NCBI RefSeq assembly: GCF_907165205.1
Contig: NC_058193.1
Coordinates: forward strand, 27,851,521-27,915,520
Direction of reading: 5' to 3'
Length of the DNA: 64,000 bases
DNA from: Coccinella septempunctata
Taxonomy: Eukaryota; Arthropoda; Insecta; Coleoptera; Coccinellidae
The notes under the pieces are model-generated. The model ran no database searches. It saw nothing but the letters and a program-made list of their open reading frames with translations, and was not told the DNA's origin. Positions 32,661 to 45,613 of this stretch are shown here, in pieces (position 1 is the stretch's first letter; each line of letters starts with the position of its first letter). The position numbers were made by a program, and so were the translations under genes.

Positions 32661-35357
32661 TATCATTTTTAATGACCTACTTGATGCCGAAAACAAAACA
32701 AGTCGCGTTTTCAAAAAATTTCATGAAATGATATTTTTGTAAATGGAACACTCTATATTTTATCATGCATTTCGATTCGTAATAATATTCTGAAGAACAA
32801 AGCTCATATCAAATTTCTTCTCAAAGTTAAAAATGAGTGACTTATGTGGAAATATTTACTTCATTCTCTAGTACAAAAAATTTCTTCCTTTTGGCGAATA
32901 AAACCTTCACGCTAATTGTGAAAATATGGCTTTGGTATTCGTAAAATATATTGGATGCCCAATAAAACGACAGTTTATGGAGGTATTTCATTATAGGTTC
33001 ATCTCGACTGACCATCAAACCTCTAATCTGATTCCATTATCGAATTTAGAAGCTGCCAGTTATAGACTGAAGATTTGTGAAACAGTTAGTTCCGATGAAA
33101 TGGCTCTTCTGATTCCGGTTAGTTCTTCGATTTACGGTCCTTTACCGCTTTGACTATATGCAGTTATTAATATTATGGATGAGTTGACGACTCTTGGCCA
33201 ATTTGATATCGAAAAAAGTTGGGTTGAGACTTTGGCATTCCAATCAAGCGACGTGGCGGCACTTTGAAGAAGCGCAACAATATGTCAAACTGCATTTTTT
33301 ATACACTCGGATTATTGCCACGAAGATTCAGCATGTGTTCCTAATTCCAAGATTCTTCTTCAAACAGTTCGTGCTTCCGACACTTTTTCATAACACGTTT
33401 GAAAACGCTGCGTTTGAAATGTCTGTAATTTAACTAAAAATTTCAGGGGTTTTAAATAATTCTTCGGAATTCACATGGCTCAACTGAACTCAAGAAGATG
33501 ACAATTTTTTTTCTATTATAAACGTAAAATTAACCGATTCAGTTATAACGAGTTGTTGATTGAAATCTTCAAGATGGTTCGATGATCGTTTTTTATAGCT
33601 AGATAGATTCTCAATCGGATTGATGCCTACATCGTGCTTCAATATTTTTCTGTTGTTGAATGTTTCATGTGGGTTGAGCAAGAGGTCGTTGGACTTAAAT
33701 AGTCGTAATTTTAACGCGGGAGTCGCTTGTAATTAATGTGTACACCAATGATACGAAGAATCTCTCAATAAGACAATGTTTCCAAGACATTTCGTTTCTA
33801 GGTCGAATCGAATAGATATTGTTTGGCAACAGTTATGTTACAGGCGAACTTTTAAATTCATAAAATCATAGTTATTTGCGATAAATGTTATTTTAATTTT
33901 ATGTATTCGAGACACTTCCGAGGTATCGCTAGGTAATGGAACTGGAAGTGTGTCAAGATAGATTTAGTGGTCAGTTTTCAATTCTTCAGAAGATCTTCGA
34001 TATTTCCAGAAGCCATGTTCAAAAAAAGGCGGTATTCTAACGATTTTTCAAATTTAAGACGTTCGTGCTTTACTATGTTTGAATTTGTTAGAAAAGGACC
34101 CTGATTAAGGGCATATATTTTGAAAAAAGTTAGTAGGATAATTGATTTAAATGATTTATCATTTGTCCCCACATTTGAGGCTAGATAAAGTCTATTATTG
34201 AACTCTTCAAATTTCAACCCAGTCAACTATTGTAGCATCAAGCCACCTTTCGTTTTTTTTTTGGACCCTAGTCGACAATTCGTACCAAATGAAGACAAGT
34301 CAATTTCTTACAATTAATTTGTCTTTTAATGTGATTTTGATGTTCAAAGAAACCTTTTAGGAAATGCGAATTCATGGGTGAAAATAAAATAATTTGTTTG
34401 CTTGTGAAAACTATGCTTCTTCTATTATGAAAAAATCGTGTAACATCTTGCAGTTAAAATTGTCATAGCTATTTGTTTTTCTATAATTTCTTGCTATTAT
34501 TGCAAGTTTCGTGAACTTTCTTGTCTTCTTGCCTCTTCTATACCACAAAGAAATTATTCATAGCCTACTTTATTGTTCCAGAATTAGTGTTTGAATAATT
34601 TCTCTTATTGCTTAAAATTTTTTTGTTCATAGTTCTTATTGTGAGTGGATACTTTTGCAAACTGTTTTGCCCAAAAATTTTCGTGATAGTCGGATATTAC
34701 TCAACTTCACTTTTAATTCAATTCAATTGATTCATCAAGGTATACAACCAAAATGAATATTAATGTTAATTTTTGTTATATCATAGGTACTCAGATTGTC
34801 AATTCGAGATGTAATATTATCTGCTATCAATCTTTAATGATCGTCATTCCAGTTGTACTTAGATTTTTTGAAGCACAAGTTTAGCAACCAACACATGTCC
34901 TCTTCTTATTCATTGAACATTCTTTTCATTATTTTGAATGAAGTTTCATCACTCTTTTTATCATCTCTTCATTTTGTGTTAATTTCTTTTCGAAGTACTG
35001 AATTTGGAATCAACCATAACCTTTTTATAAATATCAGTATGTATCATTATCGGAATAATTTTACAGTTTTTCTTCAGCTTCAAGTTTGTTGTTCATCACA
35101 TAGTTATCGATTTCAATTTTGTTCTGCATAATAGCTCATTTCTCCAGAAGAAACATACACCCCATCCAACAATGGATATAAAGTATTTTAACGACTGATT
35201 CGGTTTATTCTTCATCGAATATTTTGTATAGCAGGCCAAGTGAATGAACATGTGGATGTTGCAAGTGAAAAACATGGGGACATAACCTATAAACACAAAC
35301 AATATTGTTTTGTTTACACAAATGATGAGAGAGTGTTAGTGCTACATATTCACTCAC
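32661..35357. other. No recognised gene
   Basis: AT-rich. Small frames (32926-33153, 33194-33433, 34853-35131 plus; 33490-33681, 33978-34226 minus) carry no recognisable domain and no convincing splice frame. Confidence 0.35.
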
Positions 35358-35540
35358 CGTGGCTAAGAGTTTATTACAAATTGTACTAATCGCTATGAAC
35401 TCTATAAGGTCGACGGTAATTGTCCGTACAAAAATCAATAACAGCCGCGTATCCCAATAGTTGCAACACGTGTATGGAACTGAACGAGATAACTACGAGA
35501 ACCGAAACCAAACCAACATCACCTCACGAAAGTCGCGCTT
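35358..35540 (-). promoter_or_regulatory. Possible core promoter and first non-coding exon
   Basis: The minus strand of this GC-richer patch reads TTTCAGTGCAGTGCAAGCG, with an insect initiator TCAGT near 35540, and GAGGTGATG about 28 bases downstream, resembling a downstream promoter element with one mismatch. A second TCAGTT lies near 35480. The putative exon ends in a strong donor, CACG|GTGAGTGAAT, at 35358. It could be a distal 5' UTR exon of a minus-strand gene such as the MICAL-like gene, which needs one, but nothing ties them together directly. Confidence 0.35.
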
Positions 35541-35699
35541 GCACTGCACTGAAATGTGAAATGGGATTTCGCTTCGCTTTACGAAATGTCTGTTCACACA
35601 GCCTTAGCAGTTCGTTATGGCTGGTGTGCCGTCCACATGAATCATGGTATGGCGCAGGAGATGGCCTTTGATACGTAGAGTAGAGGAGGCTATATTCTG

Positions 35700-37556
35700 A
35701 TGCTTCTTTTGTCTGTTTAACGATGAAGAGGGTTTTTTGTTTAGGTATTCATTATGCTTAATGGGACCTCGTACAGTCTGCCCCCTCTACTGTGTCTTTG
35801 AATTACCGAAGCTCAGTCAGACAGAAAAGCTAATTGTGGGGGTTTATTTGAAATTTGTGTTACTGAATATTTTCTCATCGTCATTTTATCGATGACATGG
35901 AATAATTAATTGAATATTTATTTTATTTCTTGCTTTGGTTCTGATATTTCAAAACATTCACAAAAATACATATAAATCATGGACACCCTGTTATTTCAAG
36001 GGCGAGCGAACTTATATGGCTGTAATTCATAGCAATAAGCCTTACGCATTTGGCAAAACAAAAAATAAATGGGTCTATTTGTAATATGCAGAATTAGAAG
36101 ATAATTGCTTGTAACTATGTAACCTTTGGTAAGAAAGGATAAAATGAACTGAAAACTTTCATTCAACAACTGTTTCAACCGAAGGTGAGTTTATACATGC
36201 AAATAAAATAAAAGAAGTATTAAATAAAACATAATTTATTAGATTAGAACCTACATTCGGTAGATGGCGCTTACAAGTGGTTTCTAATTTGGTTTATTTT
36301 AATTCCCATTTTATTTTATTATTATGTGAACTCCTTCAGTCGAGCCAACTCCCGAAAAATAAAATTCTCGCCTCAAGCAATAAGATCCCTACTTCTTTAC
36401 TTCTTTCCAGTGTTACCACCTCTCCATTGAAATTTTCAACACCTCCTGGTGGATAATGAAAAAATCGACACTATTATTAGAAATGGCATTGAATTTCTGG
36501 AGTAATAAATAAAGTTAAATATGCAGATATGGCTAACAGATAATAAACGTTTTATAATACCCCAATAATCATTATCATAATTCAGGTCAGAATACAATAG
36601 TAGTTATTATTAATTGTTTGAGTTCTAAGTATGAAGAACTTGTCGAATATTTATTTTTTGTGACTTCGAGTCAAAGCGAATTCCACTTAGTCAGCGATGA
36701 AAGCCTATTGTATGTAGATATGCTCTGGTCGGGCAGTGAACAGGTACTTTCAGGGGTATAATTTAGCGCCTTTTATATCGGCGGGAGTGAGTTGATCATC
36801 GTTATCTGATCTGGGGTCAGTGTACACCGAGCTTAAAATGCAAATTCGGCGAAATAACCAGAATCACCATGGGAAACCCCAGACTTATTTCTTCTGTCGG
36901 AAAGTCACTTTGAATTGAACGTTCGCCGCAAAAGATCATGATGAGTAGATGGAATGTCCAAAGTAGGACCTTTTTAACAATTTCTCATTAGCCTGATGGG
37001 GATGTAACGGGTGTCCCAAGATGAATGCAAGCTTGGAATTTTTCGCCACGTGTGCACTAAAGTGTCAAAATGCCTCAAAAACAATTTGACAGTAGAGGGT
37101 TGATAAAATTAGAGGGGTAAACGGTACAACGTGTTTTCATTATTGAGCAATATTTAAAAAATAATAGGTTTAGAAATTGAATGAAGGAGACTGAATCAGA
37201 TAGAGAAAACAAGCAACGAATTTAAAACAAAAAATTAAACTTATAACAAAAATTGTCATTAGTCAATTGAAAAATTTGAAATCAGATGAAAAAAACACGC
37301 GGATAAATTTTCTTCATCCGATTCCTTTGGTTGACAACTGACAAGTAAGAGCTAGGGAACTGTATAGACTGAAAATCCATTGTGATACTGTCTTATACCC
37401 AAAATGTTTATTTGAAAACTTCAAATCGAAAATTCTCTGTAAAATCATGGTTTGTCCATTGTAATTCCACCAAATGGTTCCATTCATCTCCCATTCAGAA
37501 GATAAAAAAATATTGCCCAAAATTTTTGAAATGAGGTGTTGATACCATGATACCTA
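35700..37556. other. No recognised gene
   Basis: CACCCTGTTA near 35982 and GGGTGTCCCA near 37012 are MITE-end-like. 36720-36960 is GC-richer and single-copy, and could be regulatory. No frame of note. Confidence 0.35.
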
Positions 37557-38480
37557 TGAGGATGTATTGATATCTAGTTAGCCTAGACCAGTTCCATGCA
37601 TAAAAAAAATATTCTGTTACCATAGCAACGAACAATAACTCATTAGCAGTCTCAGTGTGAAATTTGAGGTCAAAAAAGTAAACCAGAGTTACGCAATAAA
37701 ATAAAACAAAGAAGATGTCCAGCGAAATTGTGAAAATCGAAAAATTGGAGTATCGAGCCATCATCAAATAGCTGTATTTAAAAGGGTTAAGATGGTAGCA
37801 GATTTACGAAGATATGCTTAATATCCTTGGTGATCAATGTCCTTCGTATGCGACCGTGAAAAATTGGACTGCAGGCTTCAAAAGAGGTAAATTTTCCATT
37901 GAAGATGATGACCGATCGGGAAGGCCAGTTGCTGTGTCAGTCCCCGAAAATATATTTCTACGACCCAGAAACAAAGCAACAATCGATGGAATGGCGACAC
38001 TCTGGTTCTCCAAGACTTAAGAAGTTTCGTGTCCAAAAATCTGTTGGAAAAATTCTTGCTTCAGTTTTTTTAGTTGATTTTTTGCATAAGGGTAGAATAA
38101 TAACCGGAGGTTACTATTCGACATTACTATGTTTTGTTTTTGCAGGACAACGCCCCTGCACACAAATCTCATGTTGCCATGCAAAAAATTCGTGATTTCA
38201 GGTCGGAATTACTAGAAAATGAATACCCCTTATTCACCAGATTTGGCTCCATCTGACTATCATCTTTTTCCTCAACTGAAAAAATTTTTAAAAGGTCGTA
38301 AATTTTCTTCCAACGAGGAGGCAATAAGGGCTGTGGAGGTCTGGTTTGCAGAGCAAGAAGAAATATTTTTTTTGGAAGGTCTAGAAACGTTGCAGGTTCG
38401 CTGTAATAAATTTATCCAATTGAGAGGAGAATATGTCTGAGTAATAAAATATTTTGACATTGAAATTTTGTTTGGTCCTA
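37557..38480 (+). mobile_element. Mariner copy 2, internally deleted
   Basis: Left end GAGGATGTATTGATATCTAG as in the other copies, after TA. Homology ends near 38480 in the 3' UTR, so the right terminal repeat is absent. Three internal deletions are visible: PENI joined to the first catalytic block (about 250 bp), loss around GGGATTGCCATGGAG, and loss from ATTACT to TGTTTTG. Confidence 0.9.
37814..38440 (+). pseudogene. Mariner transposase, broken (copy 2)
   Basis: The first open part covers NTLGDQ-like helix-turn-helix residues through GRPVAVSVPENI, jumps to FLRPRNKATIDG and stops. A later part (38219-38440) has YSPDLAPSDYHLF, the third catalytic aspartate motif, and a C terminus that runs to a natural stop. 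An upstream TAG at about 37769 interrupts the N-terminal part. Non-functional. Confidence 0.9.
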
Positions 38481-39867
38481 TTATTTTTAGAGGGTTTTTA
38501 ATGAAACACAGTAACACATATGAAAATTTCGTATACCTATCTACTCTGGCAATTTCTCTAATAACGCCTCTTCCAACTAAATCAATTTTTCCGCAGACTT
38601 TTCTGCGACAGATTTATCGGTATGATGGATGACTAACCACGATTTTTTATTGCACAGGTTTCTGCAGCTCAGCGACACAAGATACCGCTGGGAACCGGAG
38701 TAGAAATCATCCAATACTTCATCGGCAGTAATATAAAACTGATTTAGTGTTAGTGGTCTGTCAACCTCATTAATAACCGTAGTCAGAGGCGGGTGCTAAT
38801 TCTACCACGAAAAAAAAACAGAAAAACTGGTCTGTTAGCAATATAAGAAGGAGTACTCAAAGGAGAAATTATTTAAATAATTCCAGTTGTGGCAACACAT
38901 ATTGGACGTATTCACAGAAGATAATGCTGAATTTGCATACTCTTACTTTTCTGGAAATAAAATTATAGATATAAACAACTGAAAGAACCAAAATTTATCC
39001 AGGTACATAATATCCATTGATAGTAAATCAATCTACTATCAATCTAAATCGAACTATCCAACCACCATCTCTATAAATCTTCAGAACATTGTTACTCATC
39101 AGTTCATCAGTTGTTTGACCAAAAATGCTGATTTGCATTATTATAGCACGAGAAATTTTGGCATGGTCAGTATTTCAGGTCATAAGAGCAGGAAATTTGA
39201 ATATGCTGCAATGTACCATGGTATATTATATTGTATAATAACTTGCCTTCTGTGTTTAAATGTCTGGAAGGACGAGAGGAGTTTCAAAAAAAGGTTGGAA
39301 ACTATGGTAGTACAGGAGGCATACTGAAGCATATACGAATACATGAGAGATTTTACAGTGCGTATGCTTTTTTTCTTTATTGTTGCTTGCTTGTATGTAT
39401 TATTTTTATAGATTCATTATTTTAGTGAGGACTATATCTTGTTTGTGCTCAATTCACTGTAGATTCATTTTATCATTGTGTATTTATTATATTCCTGACA
39501 ACTTACATTTCTCCTATACATTTTATTTGTCTCGAAGAACTAATAAAGATTATTATTATTGTTGATGTCTCGGTGAAGAAAAATGGTCTTATATCTTCAA
39601 TTCTCGAGAATGAATGAATTTGTACCATTACGTATAGCTTCAGGGTCCGCACAACTTTATCTTATCTCTCTCCGCAGTAGTATTTATTAGTTCTACCTTC
39701 AAGTCCAAGAAGCCGCAGGTAGAATGAAAGACATCCGTGTGTGATATAAGGTTTACGATATGAATCGTTAAGAACTTTTTCTAACTCTCGTCGTCTGTGT
39801 TATGGGCCATAATTTCGAAGATCTGACCTCTACACCAAACTCTTTAGCTCGTTATTCAACTTCTTGA
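38481..39867. other. No recognised gene
   Basis: AT-rich; overlapping plus frames at 39115-39565 have no domain. On the minus strand 39760-39900 reads like worn coding sequence (EDIFTKELVKKLNNELK, then a stop), family unknown. Confidence 0.3.
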
Positions 39868-40539
39868 CTAGCTCCTTGGTGAAGATATCTTCGTGACATA
39901 TTTTGTATAATTTTCTTTGTACGAAATCTGGTTATCCATCGGTATGGAATATACAGGGCAAATCTTGCATTTCGCCCACCAAAATTTGAGATCCACGTGA
40001 GGGGTATTATTTTTATGTATTTTCCAGTCGTTTTTTACACAAGTGGTAGTAGGTGAGTACTTCATAACTATTTTCAATTGAATTGAATGAGTATATGTTC
40101 GAATATTGAAAAAGAAAATTCGACTATATAACTCTAAAACCATCAAGCAATTGTTACTCACAAAATAACGATGAAAATTTACCTTGATTCTCTCCGATAA
40201 TCTTACAAGTTTCACAATTATGCAGCGATAATAAAAAGTCAATCTATTAATAAGACGGGAAGTAGTTAGCATCTCTAGATGATAAATTTTTACAGTTAGG
40301 TTGATAGGTATAATGCTGTCGAATTGAAATGCAATTAATTGAAGCATAATGATGTTTTTGTGGAAATCACACTGTCCAGAAAAGTTTATTTGATGCTTAT
40401 TAAGTCCAACTATTTCCTTATTCATTATATTACCGGTATTGAGGTTGATCTTCATTATTCGAAATTCTGAATATCCATGCACAAGAGAAATTATGGATGA
40501 GCCGACAGCATTTTGTGAACCTATCGTTTGTGATGAAAA
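39868..40539 (-). CDS. Unrecognised ORF or exon, 223 codons
   Basis: This is the longest open frame in the window. It is open from 40539, contains QNAVGSSIISLVHGYSEFRI, then MKINLNTGNIMNKEIVGLNK, and stops at 39868. In DNA this AT-rich such a length is unlikely by chance. A plausible internal exon lies inside: acceptor ACGATAG before 40520 and a very good donor AATCAAG|GTAAATTTT at 40182, leaving about 113 codons. The last part of the frame is less gene-like, and near 39950 it runs through a TACAGGGCA-type repeat end. Alternating hydrophobic strands and N-G turns recall a beta-propeller, but no family was recognised. Confidence 0.4.
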   Translation of the reverse strand, partial: FSSQTIGSQNAVGSSIISLVHGYSEFRIMKINLNTGNIMNKEIVGLNKHQINFSGQCDFHKNIIMLQLIAFQFDSIIPINLTVKIYHLEMLTTSRLINRLTFYYRCIIVKLVRLSERIKVNFHRYFVSNNCLMVLELYSRIFFFNIRTYTHSIQLKIVMKYSPTTTCVKNDWKIHKNNTPHVDLKFWWAKCKICPVYSIPMDNQISYKENYTKYVTKISSPRS

Positions 40540-41573
40540 TTATGAAGAAATGAACGGGCTTTTTCGTCTCTTTATTTTTCAAACAGCAATATAAAGCATC
40601 AAAACCATTTCTGTACCTATATTATGATGCTGACATATACCTATCTACTAAGTGACACTTTCTATTCACTTATGCATAAAAGTATATCCCAGTTGGAACA
40701 GGAGGGAAGAATTCCATCTTTTTAGTTAAATGCCAATTAATTATTTCATGCATGCAAGAGCAAGTCGAGCAGTTTGACCATTGGGCTCAAAATCCAACCT
40801 CAGAGGTCATCTAGGAGCAGGAATAATGAATAGGTGATAAATAACAGCGGCACAATCAAACCAACAGATAACTTTAATTGAGCCCGAGTCTATAATTGGT
40901 CCGGGATTGTCTATTATTACACGGAAATATACAGTACGTCCCCGTTTATCACGTGTGAACATTAATAATCCGCAGCAGACATCAAGATTATAAACTCGGT
41001 GTACATATAAGCCGTCGTAGATTTTATCCAGATAGGTTGGAAGTTTTGCACTTGCATGATAGAATTTCGCTCTGTGTTCGCTCTCGAGTAACTGTTTTTC
41101 CTGATTTATGTCTCGGACACAATGAGATAACCATTGGGATGAATAAATGAGTCATATCAGAAATAATAGGAGAGTTACTGCCACTTCGAGTGTTGTATGC
41201 AATTCTTCTCTGTATTATTATCCTTGATATTAGGGAAAGGCTTACTTAAGTCATTCAGATGCGGATGCATATAAAGATGGACCATTATCTCGATGTTTTT
41301 TTCACGACTAAATGTCTGCTTTGATTAATTACCAATTGCGCAACGAGAAGGAAGTATTATTATTATCTGTAGAAGAAAAAAGAATGATAAACATTCACAA
41401 CTTTGCAGATGCAATTTAGATACAATAATCCGTACTTACCTACACGAAATTCAGTTGTGAGTAATCTTCAGAAGCCACTTTTCAGTGAAGATTAGATTGC
41501 GGAAGATTAGATTTATGGTCAATTATCCCAAAAAAATTTTAAAAGAGAAAGTATTAAGCTTTACTCCTAGATA
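40540..41573. other. Single-copy non-coding DNA
   Basis: No gene seen. 40740-41100 is motif-rich (AATTAATTATTTCATGCATG, AGGTCATCTAGGAGCAGG, CGTTTATCACGTGTG) and might be regulatory. Confidence 0.3.
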
Positions 41574-42640
41574 CGAGGATGTATTGACATCTAGTTAGCC
41601 TAGACCAGTTCCATGCATAAAAAAAAATATTGCGTTACCATAGCAACGAACAATAACTCATTAGAAGTGTCAGTGTGTAGTTAAAGGTCAAAAAGTAAAT
41701 CGGAGTTACGCAATAAATCAAAAGAAAGAAGATGTCCACCGAAATTGTGAAAATCGAAAAATTGGAGTATCGAGCCATCATCAAGTATCTGTATTTAAAA
41801 GGGTTAAGAGGTAAACAGATTTACGAAGATATGCTAAATACCCTGGGTGATCAATGTCCTTCGTTTGCGACCGTGAAAAATTGGACTGCAAGCTTCAAAA
41901 GAGGTAAATTTTCCATTGAAGATGATGACAGATGACAGATTGGGAAGGCCAGTTTCTGTGTCAGTCCCCGAAAATATCGATGCAGTTCATGACATGATTT
42001 TATCAGACCGCCGAATTGCAGAAAAATTGCTGTAAAATGGATCCCCAAATGTTTGAATGTTACAAGGGTACAAGCGTACAAGGGTAGAAGCGTCGCGTTC
42101 GATCTGTGCTCGATTTGAAAACGATGTGGACTTCTTAAACCGAATTGTTAATATGGATAAGATTTGGGTACATTTCTACGATCCAGAAACAAAGCAATAA
42201 TACACGAAATGGCGACACTCTGCTTCTCCAAGACCTAAGAAGTTTTGTGTCCAAAAATCATCTGGAAGTTCTTGCTTCAGTTTTTTGGGATTGCTATGGA
42301 GAATCATGATAGATTTTTTGGATAAGGGTAGAACAATAATCGGAGATTAGGTACTATTCGACATTACTGACCAGTGACCACTTTACGGAAAAAAATTATC
42401 CAAAGGTGTTTTGTTTTTGCAGGACAACGCCCCTGCACACAAATCTCATGTTGCCATGCAAAAACTTCGTGATTTTCGTGAAAACAAGCAGTTAATAAAA
42501 GCTGTGGAGGTCTGGTTTGCGAAGCAAGAAGAAACATTTTTTTTTGAAAAGTCTAGAGAAGTTGCAGGATCGCTGTAATGAATGTATCCAATTAAGAGGA
42601 GAATATGCTGAGAAATGAAATATTTTTCAATATATCCTCG
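41574..42640 (+). mobile_element. Mariner copy 3, both ends present
   Basis: Ends CGAGGATGTATTGACATC and TTTTTCAATATATCCTCG are inverted repeats flanked by TA (41572-41573 and 42641-42642). The 1067 bp lack several internal segments compared with copy 4, including the helix region after DRRIA and most of the 3' UTR. It is a deletion derivative that may have moved in this form or decayed in place. Confidence 0.92.
41732..42600 (+). pseudogene. Mariner transposase, broken (copy 3)
   Basis: ATG opens MSTEIVKIEKLEYRAIIKYL, the best-preserved N terminus of the family, and continues to DDDR at 41935, where a duplicated ATGACAG shifts the frame. Beyond this, fragments of the catalytic core are seen in other frames (LQDNAPAHKS at about 42417-42446). 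A deletion removes the YSPDLAP block. Confidence 0.9.
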
Positions 42641-44622
42641 TATTCAGGATTGAAATTATATTCCAAAAAAATTACCGAAAAATACGCAAAGTTTCATCTA
42701 TTTCAGATGATTATTCAAATGGAAACACAAACTCTGGTTTTATTTGGCAAACCCCACTCAAAAAAGTAATCAAGGGCTCTCTGGAGTAGTAGGGATATCA
42801 CACAAATATAAATAAAAAGAAAACTATTTCAATCAACAAAAACACGAAACCTACCTGACAGCATGTTTTCTGGCGATCAAACAATTTTTCCATACATCAG
42901 ATGGATAAATTCCGAAAATCAAACGCTCTTTTCATTTTTCTTTTGTATATCAGATATTCTGCAGAAAAATCCACAAAACTGTTCATGAAAGTGGTGAGGC
43001 TTAGAACATGATCACAACAATTTTTACTTAAACCTTCTTGACAATTTTTTAGAGAGTCTTCTATAGTCGATAATAAATTCGAATGTTTTTTAATTAATAT
43101 CAAAGGAAGGACAAATTCTACATTATCATTCGGCGTATCATAACTACGATGCATTTGATACATGTTTTCGTTATCGTTAAAATTCACGCTCCGGTGATAA
43201 CGCAACAAATGATGTAATCAAACACAGAGCAATTGCCCAGAGAGCAATAATCTGCTTTGCCTCTGGTGCAAGACGCTCATCTTATTACTGCCGATCTTCG
43301 CGGAATATGAAATTGATTTTTTCGACGTTAAACGTCTCTCATCAGGCTAATAAGTAATAGCTCCCTATCCCAATTAGCCACCGTATTCGCCTGCTGTCTT
43401 GTTTGATTTTTCAATTATCCGCTAAATGATTCAATTAGTGATGTGGGCTTCTACAACCGCGTTGAATCAGTACTAATTAACGAGTTCAATGAACCGCCAT
43501 GTCTTGCACAAATTACGAGATTACGTGAACTTGCGTAGGAAAAGCTTTTTAGATGTCGTCGTGCAAATTTTTATTCAGTTTTTCTCAGTCCATAAGTTCA
43601 TACTCGAACGGCGATTCTACCTTTTTAAAGCCCCACTCTGCTTGCTTGATCTTGTCTCGATCTTAAACTTTCTCATTATTGTGACGTAAGATTTAACACT
43701 ATTTTCTTTCCTGTTATTATAAACAGAAAACCCTGACAACTTTTTTATGAACCCAAGTACTTTGGGTGTTACGTAAAGTGATCTGATTCTCACTGATATT
43801 TGCGTAACAACAAATGTTCACAATAGCAGCATTTTGTGAATTCATTGCTCTTGGTTCCCAGTAAAAGAGAAATTAGACTTTCAAAAAACTCTAGATATAT
43901 CGATTAACTCCCTACTAATTACTATCCTCCAATAATTTAACGTACTTTGTACTACTAATGTAAATGCACCTACATAGCTTTTGTGAGTTGTCAATATACA
44001 GTTGATTGCTAAATGGGCTGAAGCTTAGGATAGATAGAGGACAGTGAAATGAGACAGAATAATCTATCTCCCTTTGTTATGAAGATACAGAATGTATTAT
44101 TGACTTTTCCAATTTCTTCAATTACTCGTAACTTTCGAACCACCCTAGATATTTTGGTAATATTTGGTACGTTTACTCTCTGCAACACTAGTTCATACTG
44201 ACATAGGTCCGATCTAGGGAAAATTGAGACATAAGGTTCAAATCGAGAAAACATCCTGTATTTGAAAATTCCTTGAATTTGATAAGATGTCCAAAAAAGA
44301 GAGAAAACATTGAGGGGAACAAGGTATTTCTGGTACTTCATTATGCGATTTTAATACTCCATTTAATCTAGTCAAATTTGAAACTACTTTTCTAAAATTA
44401 ATAAGTTCTCGAAGGTAAATAAGTAAAGATATAACACTCTGTTGCGTTTCTAACGAAGTTTCGATTCAATCGATAATTTCTTCTTCTTATACGACAACTT
44501 TGTCGAAGAAGATGAGTTCATTACAATTATATACAATGAACAAAATCTCTAAATAAATGAGATATGTTTATCTTTGAAACAAATGTCACGCAAATCTGCG
44601 ATAAAAAAACTGCATTAAAAAA
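42641..44622. other. Single-copy DNA with one ORF and a possible enhancer
   Basis: Apart from the ORF at 42897-43197 nothing coding was recognised. 43220-43500 is GC-richer with TAATTAACGAGTTC, CAATTAGCCACC and TTCAATTATCCGC motifs. An imperfect hairpin GTTACG...CGTAAC lies at about 43768-43808. Confidence 0.3.
42897..43208 (-). CDS. Unrecognised ORF, 103 codons
   Basis: The frame includes MYQMHRSYDTPNDNVEFVLP and LKNCQEGLSKNCCDHVLSLT and looks helical and cysteine-containing, but no family was recognised. There is a GTAAAAATTG donor-like site after QEGL, and in another frame a downstream stretch reads IYPSDVWKNCLIARKHAV up to a good donor (TCAG|GTAGGTTTC) at about 42856. These may be pieces of one minus-strand gene, but no consistent splice frame could be built. 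Confidence 0.25.
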   Translation of the reverse strand: MLRYHRSVNFNDNENMYQMHRSYDTPNDNVEFVLPLILIKKHSNLLSTIEDSLKNCQEGLSKNCCDHVLSLTTFMNSFVDFSAEYLIYKRKMKRAFDFRNLSI

Positions 44623-44773
44623 TATAGGGTGTCCCATTCTGAAACGCCAACTCCCCTTTAATCTGTGAGATATTAATTGATTTCTAGGGTCCGTTATGAG
44701 TATCACATAAAACATAAAAATTATTGAAAAAAATGTTTTGGAATATTTCGAATATCTTGAACATAAACCAATA

Positions 44774-45473
44774 TACAAGTTGAGTCCTTCACTCGTACAA
44801 ATATTTCAACAGTAGATTCTTGAGGTCTAAAGAAACACTTTTTTCTTATAACATTTTTTCCGATACGGCCCTGATAAAAACATGTAGCCATTTTAAGTTC
44901 TCCTAATGAGCTGTGCCTACCCTGGAAAAACAAAATTTCCTTCAGAATAACTAGCTGAATATGGGACACTACACATCTCTGGATCTTTTACAGAGTTGTA
45001 TTCAGCCAAAGTACCCAATTTGTAAAATTTCACAGATATACTTTTCAATTTTTGAACATGAAATTACTCTAGAACGGCTCATTATACGAGAAAATATTAA
45101 GAGAGCTTTTATTTCACAAAACGTTCAAATATTCCTTGCTTAGCGTCCAACTTGGTTTCAAGAGTTGGGCTTTTTGAATTTTAGGTATTTTTATGGTACG
45201 TAATGGTCATGATGAGAAAACTGGAAGACGTGGTTGATATCTTGTGTTTGAGAAAGATTAATTGAATAAATGAAAAACTATATGTATTTCAAAATTTATT
45301 TCATTCGATAAAACCGATGTGAGAACTAAAAATAACATTTTTTATGGTTTTTCAACAACCTTCATCTTTTAAACCGAGCCGATTCGGAAAAAATGGTAGA
45401 GGAAACAAGTGTTTCTCTTGACCTCAAGAATCTACTGTTGAATAATTCGTACGAGTCAAAGACTCACCCTGTA
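44774..45473. mobile_element. Family B MITE, copy in reverse direction
   Basis: Left end TACAAGTTGAGTCCTTCACT and right end GAGTCAAAGACTCACCCTGTA are flanked by TA. Internally GATACGGCCCTGATAAAAAC on the left mirrors the GCCGATTCGGAAAAAATGG block on the right. Relative to 28084-28721 the unique middle is in the opposite direction (for example GGTACGTAATGGTCATGATG). Confidence 0.9.
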
Positions 45474-45613
45474 TAGCGAAATATTTGAATAATTATTTGT
45501 TTTTCAGTAACTCGAGAACCAATAAAGATATCTATGATCTGCTTGTTGATATGTTTCGTATTATTTAGAAAAAAGAGATCAGGGATTTTGGAAGATGTTT
45601 TCTTTACATCTTA

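Noticed and set aside
43767..43808. GTTACG...CGTAAC hairpin as a MITE
   Set aside because: Stem of only six bases plus scattered pairs, no target duplication, no second copy.
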